Positions 12,960 through 18,797 of a stretch of DNA of 22,668 bases are shown here, piece by piece. The notes under the pieces are model-generated. The model was not told where the DNA came from. It saw only the letters and a list, made by a program, of their open reading frames with translations, and did not search any database. The translations under genes were made by a program, and so were the position numbers. Position 1 is the stretch's first letter; the number at the start of each line of letters is the position of its first letter. The DNA is taken from NCBI GenBank assembly GCA_964355085.1, contig CAYHBW010000012.1, forward strand, positions 1 through 22,668, read 5' to 3'. The DNA comes from REEB48 sp964355085. GTDB lineage: Bacteria; Patescibacteriota; Minisyncoccia; UBA6257; 02-FULL-45-10c.

Positions 12960-14900
12960 TTATTTATTCTCCCCTTCCTTTTTTACATCTTCGGCTTTGG
13001 CTTCGGTTGCGCTTTCTTTGTCCTGCCCTGAGCTTGTCGAAGGGTCCTGTCCTCCGTTCTTTGGTTCTTCCGTTCCCGACGGTTGATTGGCCTGCGAATT
13101 CATATGCGCTCCGATTTTCTGAAGTTCTGCGGAAAGTTCGGACAAAGCTTTTTTGATAGCTTCCGTATCATTACTATCTTTGACTGCTTTGAGCGCGTCA
13201 ATTTTTCCTTGGATAGATTTAATAATTTCGCCTGCACCCGCCACTTTATCGGCGGGTAAATCTTTCAGCGCTTTCTCTGCCGCATACGAAGTACTTTCTG
13301 CAGTATTTTTAAGTTCCACAAGCTCGCGTTTTTTCTGATCTTCATCGCGATGCGCGGCTGCTTCGTTTTTAAGCCGTTCGACTTCTTCTTTGGAAAGTCC
13401 GGTGCTGGCTTCGATTTTAACGGACTGAACTTTGCCGGAAGCTTTGTCTTTTGCGGACACATTCAAAATACCGTTGGCATCAATGTCAAAGGTAACTTCC
13501 ACCTGCGGAACTCCGCGCGGAGACGGTGGAATTCCATCCAGCATGAACCGGGCAAGGACTTTATTGTCCGCCGCCATTTCACGCTCTCCCTGCAGCACAT
13601 GAATTTCCACGGAGGTCTGATTATCCGCCGCGGTGGAAAACACCTGCGTCTTCGCGGTCGGAATTGTGGTATTTTTCTCAATCAAGCGGGTGAAAATTCC
13701 TCCGAGAGTTTCAAGGCCGAGAGAAAGCGGCGTAACATCCAAAAGCAGAATGTCTTTGACATCGCCTTGCATGATTCCGGCCTGGATTGCGGCGCCGACG
13801 GCCACGACTTCGTCAGGGTTCACGCCTTTGTGCGGTTCTTTGCCGAATGCTTTTTTCACCGCCTCGATTATCGCCGGCATACGGGTCTGTCCGCCGACAA
13901 GAATAACTTCGTCGATATCTTTCACTTCAAATTTCGCGTCTTTGACGGTCTTCAAAGTGAGTTCAATGGAGAGGTCAATATACGGCTGGACAAGCTCTTC
14001 CAGTTTCGCGCGGGTGAATTTCAATAAGAAGTGCTTCGGTCCGGACGCATCAGAACTGATGTACGGAATATTGATTTCAGTTTCAAATGCGGAGGAAAGT
14101 TCATGCTTGGCTTTTTCCGCGGCTTCTTTCAAACGCTGAACTGCCAGCGGATCCTTGGAAATATCAATTCCAGATTCTTTCTTATACTGATCAACGAGGA
14201 AATCGATTATCTTCTTATCAAAATCGTCTCCGCCGAGATGCGTGTCTCCTCCGGTGGCTTTGACTTCGACAGTATCGTCCGCGACTTCCAGGACGGAAAC
14301 ATCGAAAGTTCCTCCTCCAAAGTCATAGACCACGATCTGCTCGTCTTTCTTTTTGTTCATTCCATACGCAAGCGCGGCTGCGGTCGGCTCGTTGATGATG
14401 CGACTGACTTTCAGGCCAGCTATTTCTCCGGCATTCTTGGTCGCCTGTCTCTGGCTGTCGTCAAAATAAGCCGGCACAGTGATGACCGCTTCTTCTATTT
14501 TTTCTCCGAGGATTTTTTCTGCGTCTGCTTTCAGCTTGGACAAAACCATTGCGGAAATTTCTTCCGGCTTGTACCAGTCATCGCCCATTTTTACTTCCAC
14601 GCCTCCGTTAGAAGCTCCGCGCATTTCAAACGGAAGAACTTTCTTGTCGCTCTGCACCATCTCGTCGTTAAACTTGCGTCCAATCAAGCGCTTTACTGAA
14701 GCGATAGTGTTCTGCGGATTAGTGACTGCCTGTCTTTTGGCGAGCAAGCCGGTCACGCGCTCTTTGGATTTGCTGAAAGCGACGATGGACGGAGTTGTAC
14801 GGTTTCCTTCGGCGTTCTCAAGCACGCGCGGTCCGCTGGATTCCATGATCGCCATCGCTGAATTCGTAGTACCTAAATCGATTCCAAGTATTTTACTCAT
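12960..14900 (-). CDS. dnaK: Chaperone DnaK (Hsp70)
   Basis: DnaK binds exposed hydrophobic segments in an ATP-controlled cycle with DnaJ and GrpE. The 646-residue product is complete. The nucleotide domain opens with GIDLGTTNSAMA (5-16) and includes INEPTAAALAYG and VVYDFGGGTFDV. The linker DILLLDVTPLSLGLET leads into the substrate-binding domain and helical lid. The disordered tail (about 600-646) includes DPSTSSGQ (619-626), encoded by a repeat found in many CPR genomes. The gene follows grpE after a 63-bp mobile-like hairpin element and precedes the 130-aa gene by 2 bp. No ribosome site is evident at the ATG. Confidence 0.98.
   Translation of the reverse strand: MSKILGIDLGTTNSAMAIMESSGPRVLENAEGNRTTPSIVAFSKSKERVTGLLAKRQAVTNPQNTIASVKRLIGRKFNDEMVQSDKKVLPFEMRGASNGGVEVKMGDDWYKPEEISAMVLSKLKADAEKILGEKIEEAVITVPAYFDDSQRQATKNAGEIAGLKVSRIINEPTAAALAYGMNKKKDEQIVVYDFGGGTFDVSVLEVADDTVEVKATGGDTHLGGDDFDKKIIDFLVDQYKKESGIDISKDPLAVQRLKEAAEKAKHELSSAFETEINIPYISSDASGPKHFLLKFTRAKLEELVQPYIDLSIELTLKTVKDAKFEVKDIDEVILVGGQTRMPAIIEAVKKAFGKEPHKGVNPDEVVAVGAAIQAGIMQGDVKDILLLDVTPLSLGLETLGGIFTRLIEKNTTIPTAKTQVFSTAADNQTSVEIHVLQGEREMAADNKVLARFMLDGIPPSPRGVPQVEVTFDIDANGILNVSAKDKASGKVQSVKIEASTGLSKEEVERLKNEAAAHRDEDQKKRELVELKNTAESTSYAAEKALKDLPADKVAGAGEIIKSIQGKIDALKAVKDSNDTEAIKKALSELSAELQKIGAHMNSQANQPSGTEEPKNGGQDPSTSSGQDKESATEAKAEDVKKEGENK
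13026..13044. repeat. PSTSSGQ-type repeat inside dnaK
   Basis: CCCTGAGCTTGTCGAAGGG is the core of a short repeat seen scattered in many bacterial genomes, often translated as PSTSSGQ or PSTSLRA. Here it is in frame in the disordered DnaK tail, so it adds residues 619-626 without disrupting the protein. Family recognition is from memory; a genome-wide search was not possible. Confidence 0.6.
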
Positions 14901-14933
14901 AGTTTTTTGTTTCTTAAATTTATTATTTGTTAT

Positions 14934-14996
14934 ATGTCATTCCGGACTTGATCCGGAATCCAGACCTGGATCCCGGCTCGTAGGCCGGGATGACAT
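14934..14996. repeat. 63-bp palindromic MITE/REP-like element
   Basis: Terminal arms ATGTCAT (14934-14940) and ATGACAT (14990-14996) enclose two hairpins: TCCGGA/TCCGGA (14941-14957) and TCCCGGC/GCCGGGA (about 14971-14990). Translated, such elements give the HSGLDPESR peptide seen in many genomes. It separates grpE from dnaK. A further hairpin (ATGACATC 14990-14997 with GATGTCAT 15003-15010) overlaps the grpE stop. Confidence 0.7.
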
Positions 14997-15006
14997 CTTA
15001 GCGATG

Positions 15007-15498
15007 TCATTTCACAAGCTTAACTCTTGCCGGCCGGACGACTTTCCCATAGAGCAGATAACCGGCCTCTATCTCCACTGCGATTGTTCCGGATTCAGCT
15101 CCCTCAACCGGCATTTCTCCAAGTGATTCATGCAGATTCGGATCAAACTTATCTCCGGGACTTACCTCCATCTTTTCCAGCCCTTGGCGCTTAAGAGCAT
15201 CTGTCAATTGATTCCTGATGGCCTTGGTCCCGTCATCCTCTTTGCCGGCGGATTCCGCCAGAGCGAAGCTGTCCAGAACAAGTATCAGATCCCGCATCAC
15301 CATCTCTGATCCGAACCGCGCCGCGTCCTGCAATCGCTTGGATTCGTCGCGCTGATAATTCATCAGATCCGCTTTCGCGCGCTTCCAGCCGTTCAGATAT
15401 TCATCGCGTTCCTGTTTCAGCTTTTCTATCTCTGAATGCTCGGGAGCCTGCGTCGGCTCCGGTTTATTCATTTTTTCTTCTTCCTTATTGTTTTCCAT
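15007..15498 (-). CDS. grpE: Nucleotide exchange factor GrpE
   Basis: GrpE releases ADP from DnaK so that the chaperone cycle can restart. The 163-residue product has a disordered acidic start, a long coiled coil (about 22-75) for dimerisation and the C-terminal beta domain. Its signature includes GDKFDPNLHESLGEMPVEG (115-133) and GYLLYGKVVRPARVKL (146-161). The ATG at 15498 is used here; a second Met at residue 10 has a purine-rich tract before it and is an alternative. It lies 33 bp after hrcA; the gap is filled by a simple ACTA/CTAG-rich repeat. Confidence 0.96.
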   Translation of the reverse strand: MENNKEEEKMNKPEPTQAPEHSEIEKLKQERDEYLNGWKRAKADLMNYQRDESKRLQDAARFGSEMVMRDLILVLDSFALAESAGKEDDGTKAIRNQLTDALKRQGLEKMEVSPGDKFDPNLHESLGEMPVEGAESGTIAVEIEAGYLLYGKVVRPARVKLVK

Positions 15499-15531
15499 AT
15501 TTTTTAGTTACTAGATACTAACTACTAGCTA

Positions 15532-16239
15532 CTAATCACCGTCCTCATGAAATGAATTAAGCAACTTCAGATATCTCTCGTATTCCATGCGTTTCGGGCC
15601 GACGATGGCGACCAGAACCCGGTTGCCGTTCACGTCAAAACTGTCCACTATCACGGAAAGATTCTCGCTCTGGGTTATCGGGCTCTTTTTTCCGATGAAA
15701 ACCTGGGGAGTCGCCAATTCCCGGCAAAGCTCATTTCCGATTTCCGCCAAGCGCCGATCGAGCATTTCAAAATCATTTATCACTTCCCGCATTTCTTCCT
15801 TTGTTTCAACATCCAGATTTTCAAAAAGGTCGTTCAGTCCGCTCTTATAGACCTCCATCCCCCTTTCCATTTGGCCGACGCCGAGAAGTTTTGTTTCTTT
15901 GGAAAACGCCTCCACGAAATCCTTGATATTACCTTTGTGAAGCTTTCTACTCAAATTGGAAGCCCGATCGCGCAGAAGCTTGCGGGAATCATTCACATTG
16001 TCATTGGTCTTCTCCACGAAAAACTGGTATCCCTTGTCAGTCGGAATCCGGCCGCCGGAAGTGTGCGCCTGCATCAAAAAGCCGTCTTTGGTAAGCTGGT
16101 TGAGTTCGTTCCGGATGGTCGCGTCTTTGACCCCGAAATCATACTTCTTAGCGATTTCCTTGGAACTGACCGGTTCGCCGGTTTTGATATGTTCCTTTAC
16201 CGCCGCCTCCAGAATTGATTGTGATCTTACGGATAACAT
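15532..16239 (-). CDS. hrcA: Heat-inducible transcription repressor HrcA (short form)
   Basis: HrcA binds CIRCE operators and represses heat-shock genes. The N-terminal winged helix (1-70) is clear: SVRSQSILEAAVKEHI, KDATIRNELNQL in the recognition region and TSGGRIPTDKGYQFFV. The C-terminal VIVDSFDVNGNRVLVAIVGP and KRMEYERYLKLLN match the family end. At 235 residues it lacks about 100 residues of the middle GAF-like region of typical 340-residue HrcA, so sensing may differ. It heads the hrcA-grpE-dnaK unit behind a near-perfect CIRCE, so it represses itself. The start is the ATG at 16239, 10 bases after the -10 box, with no ribosome site. Confidence 0.93.
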   Translation of the reverse strand: MLSVRSQSILEAAVKEHIKTGEPVSSKEIAKKYDFGVKDATIRNELNQLTKDGFLMQAHTSGGRIPTDKGYQFFVEKTNDNVNDSRKLLRDRASNLSRKLHKGNIKDFVEAFSKETKLLGVGQMERGMEVYKSGLNDLFENLDVETKEEMREVINDFEMLDRRLAEIGNELCRELATPQVFIGKKSPITQSENLSVIVDSFDVNGNRVLVAIVGPKRMEYERYLKLLNSFHEDGD

Positions 16240-16249
16240 TGTAATTTCT

Positions 16250-16279
16250 ATTATAAAAAAATTAGCACTCTCATGTCAA
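16250..16279 (-). promoter_or_regulatory. Sigma-70-type promoter of the hrcA unit
   Basis: On the minus strand TTGACA (16279-16274) and TATAAT (16255-16250) match the consensus exactly with an 18-bp spacer. The -35 box is in the CIRCE spacer, the same arrangement as in front of the dnaJ unit. The ATG follows the -10 by 10 bases, leaving a leader of only a few bases. Confidence 0.88.
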
Positions 16280-16288
16280 GAGTGCCAA
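16262..16288. promoter_or_regulatory. CIRCE operator (HrcA site) upstream of hrcA
   Basis: TTAGCACTC (16262-16270), a 9-base spacer and GAGTGCCAA (16280-16288) match the CIRCE consensus with one mismatch in the second arm. Confidence 0.94.
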
Positions 16289-16333
16289 ATATAACCGCCA
16301 ATCCATAGGAACAGTCACTCGCCCGCTTTCCCG

Positions 16334-16408
16334 ACAACCCCAATTCTACAATATGACGACCGTCATATTGTAGAGTAAAACTCTATATTCCAAAAATATA
16401 GGGGTTGT
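16334..16408. repeat. Cloverleaf-like nested inverted repeats with palindrome copy 1
   Basis: Outer arms ACAACCCC (16334-16341) and GGGGTTGT (16401-16408) enclose three hairpins. The first is the 13-bp palindrome CTACAATATGACG (16346-16358) with CGTCATATTGTAG (16361-16373). The second is GAGT/ACTC (16373-16383). The third is CTATATT/AATATAG (16383-16401). The arms abut almost base to base, giving a four-helix fold. It lies between the PaaX/Cas2-like gene and the hrcA CIRCE. Confidence 0.65.
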
Positions 16409-16414
16409 AAAAAG

Positions 16415-17014
16415 CTACAAATCAAAGTTAAGCAACGAGCCGGTTTTATTGACTTTCAAAATATGCATATTATCCAATAAATTAAGCTCTTTAAGATCGT
16501 AAAGAAAGTCTTCCGGAACCTCGTACTTCCCAATCCAAACACTTTTCTGAAGCATTTGAAATCCTAAATCAATCAGATATTTCCGCAGCCAAACTCTTTT
16601 ATGCCGGTATTTTTCCGGTATATCAAAAGCAATCAAGGTCAGATCGCTTGATTTTTCTTTTTTATATTTTTTCTGAGGCAGAATAATCTCAGAAAATCCT
16701 GAAACCCTCTCAAGATGATTCAATCCTTTTCTGGTAAGTTCCCAAAAATTTTTAGAATTGAAATTTTCTTTTTTTATAAAACCGTCGCGCTTCATCTTGG
16801 AAAGCAATGTATAAAATTTCTTCTCTTCCTGCCTTTTCCAATCCGCATAATCAAATTTAGGCACATCCATATGACCCAAAAGCCTCTTAGTAACCCTGAA
16901 TGTATCCGGAGATGATAACCGAAATGTCTCGAAAATTTCTGCGGCAGTTAAAGCCTTATGCCTTATTAATCCTAAAATCTTCTTGGTTTTGCTGTTTTTA
17001 TAGTTTCCTCTCAT
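16415..17014 (-). CDS. PaaX/Cas2-like transcriptional regulator
   Basis: The 199-residue product combines an N-terminal winged-helix region (about 10-100) with a C-terminal Cas2-like ferredoxin fold (124-190). The segment LTLIAFDIPEK (125-135), then RVWLRKYLIDLGFQMLQKSVWIG, closely follows the Cas2 pattern of a first strand ending in Asp (D131), a helix and the QkSV strand. PaaX repressors have the same domain order. CPR genomes carry many such proteins, often mislabelled as Cas2; no CRISPR array is present here. Long near-identical palindromes lie on both sides of the gene, and one overlaps its promoter, which suggests autorepression. Confidence 0.75.
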   Translation of the reverse strand: MRGNYKNSKTKKILGLIRHKALTAAEIFETFRLSSPDTFRVTKRLLGHMDVPKFDYADWKRQEEKKFYTLLSKMKRDGFIKKENFNSKNFWELTRKGLNHLERVSGFSEIILPQKKYKKEKSSDLTLIAFDIPEKYRHKRVWLRKYLIDLGFQMLQKSVWIGKYEVPEDFLYDLKELNLLDNMHILKVNKTGSLLNFDL

Positions 17015-17022
17015 GATTTTTA

Positions 17023-17051
17023 AATCTACTCTACAATATGACGACCGTCAA
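17023..17051 (-). promoter_or_regulatory. Promoter of the PaaX/Cas2-like gene
   Basis: On the minus strand TTGACG (17051-17046) and TAGATT (17028-17023) are 17 bp apart, and the ATG at 17014 follows by 8 bases. The -35 box and spacer lie inside palindrome copy 2, so a protein bound to the palindrome would block transcription. Confidence 0.55.
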
Positions 17052-17064
17052 ATTGTAGAGTAGA
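17025..17064. promoter_or_regulatory. Palindrome copy 2: probable operator between the PaaX/Cas2-like gene and corA-like gene
   Basis: TCTACTCTACAATATGACG (17025-17043) and its complement (17046-17064) form 19-bp arms with one mismatch around a two-base centre. The core differs from copy 1 (16346-16373) at a single base. It overlaps the regulator promoter and lies 21 bp upstream of the extended -10 region of the divergent corA-like gene. Confidence 0.7.
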
Positions 17065-17084
17065 AATTCGAACGCCGACAGTTG

Positions 17085-17093
17085 TGTTATAAT
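17085..17093 (+). promoter_or_regulatory. Extended -10 promoter of the corA-like gene, probably leaderless
   Basis: TG-T-TATAAT ends 7 bases before the ATG at 17101, so transcription should begin at or next to the A of the start codon. No ribosome site and no -35 box are visible. Confidence 0.65.
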
Positions 17094-17100
17094 TAAATTA

Positions 17101-18009
17101 ATGCGAATCGTAAAGGGAAAATTCACCTGGATAGACGTCCAGAATCCAACCAAAAAGGACATTGAATTCATACGCAAACAGCACAAATTCCACCCGATCA
17201 TTCTGGATGAGCTTTTGCATACTTCCGCCAGATCCCGCGTGGAGCCGTATGAAAAATACCTTTTCATGACCTACCATCTCCCGATTTACGACAAGACCAT
17301 GAAAAGCTCCAGGAAAGGCGAAGTGGATTTTCTCATAACCAAAGACAAGATAATCACCGTCCACTACGAAGACCTTGAGCCGCTGAATAATTTCTGGCGG
17401 AGGTTGAGCAATGATCCGGTTTTCAAAGAACGGGCTCTAGGCGAAGACACGGGGCGCATGCTTTATTACATGCTCGAAGAAATCCTCTTTTTCTCACAGC
17501 GGCAGCTTAGACATATCGAAGAAGAAGTTTCCCAGCTGACTAAAGATCTTTTCAGCGACGAGGAACGGAAGCTCCTCGAAGACATCTCCTATCTCAAGCG
17601 CGACATCCTGGATTACAGCATCATCAGCAAGCCGCAATCCATCATCCTCGATTCCCTGCGCGAGGTCGGCGGCAAATTCTGGGGCGAGCAGATGAAAATC
17701 TATCTGTCCGATCTTTCCGGAGACCACCTGAAAATCATGCAGCTGCTGGATAATTTCAAGGAAACCGTTGACGCCCTGGAGCAGACCAATTCCCAGCTTC
17801 TGAACGCCAAGACGAACCGGGTCATGCAGAGGTTCACGGTCCTCGCCTTCCTGACTTTCCCGGTTGTTCTGATCACTTCCCTTTTCAACGTCAAGGCAAT
17901 CGATAACGCCATCGACAGCAGTCCGGTGGTTTTCGGAACGGTGTTTCTTTTGACTATAACCCTGACCGTCGGCGCATTTTTCTTCTTCAGAAAGAAAGGG
18001 TGGATTTAA
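17101..18009 (+). CDS. CorA-like divalent cation transporter family protein without the GMN motif
   Basis: The 302-residue product has the CorA layout: a cytosolic alpha/beta domain (1-110), long helices (about 115-240) including the pore-lining stalk, and two C-terminal spans (243-262 and 276-295) ending in a basic tail. CorA proteins are pentameric Mg2+/Co2+ channels whose selectivity filter is the GMN motif after span 1. Here the equivalent site reads SLFN (260-263), so Gly and Met are lost and only Asn may remain. Ion selectivity, or even transport, may differ, as in ZntB-like relatives that carry GIN. The gene is divergent from the PaaX/Cas2-like regulator, which may control it, and ends in a 9-bp hairpin. 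Confidence 0.82.
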   Translation: MRIVKGKFTWIDVQNPTKKDIEFIRKQHKFHPIILDELLHTSARSRVEPYEKYLFMTYHLPIYDKTMKSSRKGEVDFLITKDKIITVHYEDLEPLNNFWRRLSNDPVFKERALGEDTGRMLYYMLEEILFFSQRQLRHIEEEVSQLTKDLFSDEERKLLEDISYLKRDILDYSIISKPQSIILDSLREVGGKFWGEQMKIYLSDLSGDHLKIMQLLDNFKETVDALEQTNSQLLNAKTNRVMQRFTVLAFLTFPVVLITSLFNVKAIDNAIDSSPVVFGTVFLLTITLTVGAFFFFRKKGWI

Positions 18010-18027
18010 TTCGCTTTTGCGAATTAA
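18006..18027. repeat. Hairpin at the end of the corA-like gene
   Basis: TTAATTCGC (18006-18014) pairs perfectly with GCGAATTAA (18019-18027) around a TTTT loop and includes the stop codon. There is no T run after it, so it may protect the mRNA 3' end rather than terminate. Confidence 0.5.
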
Positions 18028-18050
18028 CATCTGATAGATAACAAACGACG

Positions 18051-18077
18051 AAATAATAAAACCCCGCATTGCGGGGT
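18051..18077 (-). terminator. Rho-independent terminator of the 201-aa gene
   Basis: ACCCCGC (18061-18067) and GCGGGGT (18071-18077) form a 7-bp stem with a 3-base loop. On the minus strand it is followed by a T-rich tract. The stop codon of the gene overlaps the stem. Confidence 0.82.
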
Positions 18078-18682
18078 CAAAGACCGATACCTAGGGTTTC
18101 TGCCATTATCAGTACTGGCTTCAGCGAACGGCCCAAAATCAGCCATTCGCGAGGAGATAATATCTTTTCTCCAACTTGAAATTCCACATCGGGTTTTCCA
18201 AGCCAACTAGCGACAGTAATTGCCATCTCCGACGGATTAGCTAAAACCCCTAAAACTTTTTCAAAATTAGGAATCAATCGGCCACAATGAAACTGATTTT
18301 CGGGAAGCAGCCAATGAGATTGAAATCGCAAGCCCAATAACTTGGGAGGATTGCTTACGAGCATCTTCGATACCTTATCCTCGGATTGAGAAAGTATCTC
18401 CGCAACCTTGGCGACGGTCAGGCAGCTTTTGAGGAAATTCATATAATTTGAATTAGCCTGTTGTTGGCAAATCATCAATTTCTCAAGATCAATATCCAAA
18501 TCTTTCATCGGGAAACCAGCGGCTCGCAAAACTTTCTTTTCTCCTTTTGAAAGCGGTTTAGAATTTTTGATTTTACGACGCATGACTTTCCGGCAGATTC
18601 TGCATCCGTCGCAAATTGTCAAAGTTTCCGGATTTCCCGGCTCCAACCAGATGATTCCATCCCCGGCGCATGTCTTCTTCAT
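18077..18682 (-). CDS. Cys-rich HTH protein with a ParS/MbcA-antitoxin-like C-terminus
   Basis: The 201-residue product has three visible parts. An N-terminal knuckle has Cys at 5, 24, 27 and 30, suited to a zinc site. A helix-turn-helix-like part (about 87-131) begins LTVAKVAEILSQSEDKVSKML. The C-terminal part (about 134-197) has GRLIPNFEKVLGVL and SPREWLILG, which resembles the toxin-binding domain of Xre-MbcA-ParS antitoxins. No RES toxin gene is adjacent, so an antitoxin role is doubtful; it may be a stand-alone regulator. The ATG at 18682 has a good AAGGA site 7 bases upstream, one of the few clear ribosome sites in the window. Confidence 0.55.
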   Translation of the reverse strand: MKKTCAGDGIIWLEPGNPETLTICDGCRICRKVMRRKIKNSKPLSKGEKKVLRAAGFPMKDLDIDLEKLMICQQQANSNYMNFLKSCLTVAKVAEILSQSEDKVSKMLVSNPPKLLGLRFQSHWLLPENQFHCGRLIPNFEKVLGVLANPSEMAITVASWLGKPDVEFQVGEKILSPREWLILGRSLKPVLIMAETLGIGL

Positions 18683-18797
18683 GACGATTCCTTTTGCAGC
18701 GAACTGACTTGATTCTATATTTAATCTGATCGAGATTCAAGTTAAAATCGCTCACCTAGCAGGACATATCAATTTATAGTAAAATTCAAACATTATC

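Noticed and set aside
13350..14027. 225-codon open frame on the plus strand inside dnaK
   Set aside because: It is antisense to a clearly conserved dnaK, and the product has no recognisable domain. Long shadow frames are expected opposite GC-rich conserved genes.
14031..15126. Plus-strand open frames across dnaK, the MITE-like element and grpE
   Set aside because: They are shadows of dnaK and grpE. The HSGLDPESR peptide comes from the palindromic repeat, not from a gene.
15499..15531. Regulatory site between hrcA and grpE
   Set aside because: The gap is simple ACTA/CTAG-rich sequence with no stable hairpin or promoter pattern.
16334..16408. tRNA gene
   Set aside because: The cloverleaf-like fold lacks the T-loop sequence, D-loop and a 7-base anticodon loop, and its largest arm is a 13-bp palindrome.
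16415..17014. Cas2 of a CRISPR-Cas system
   Set aside because: The C-terminal fold is Cas2-like, but a winged-helix domain precedes it. There is no Cas1, no other cas gene and no repeat-spacer array in the window.
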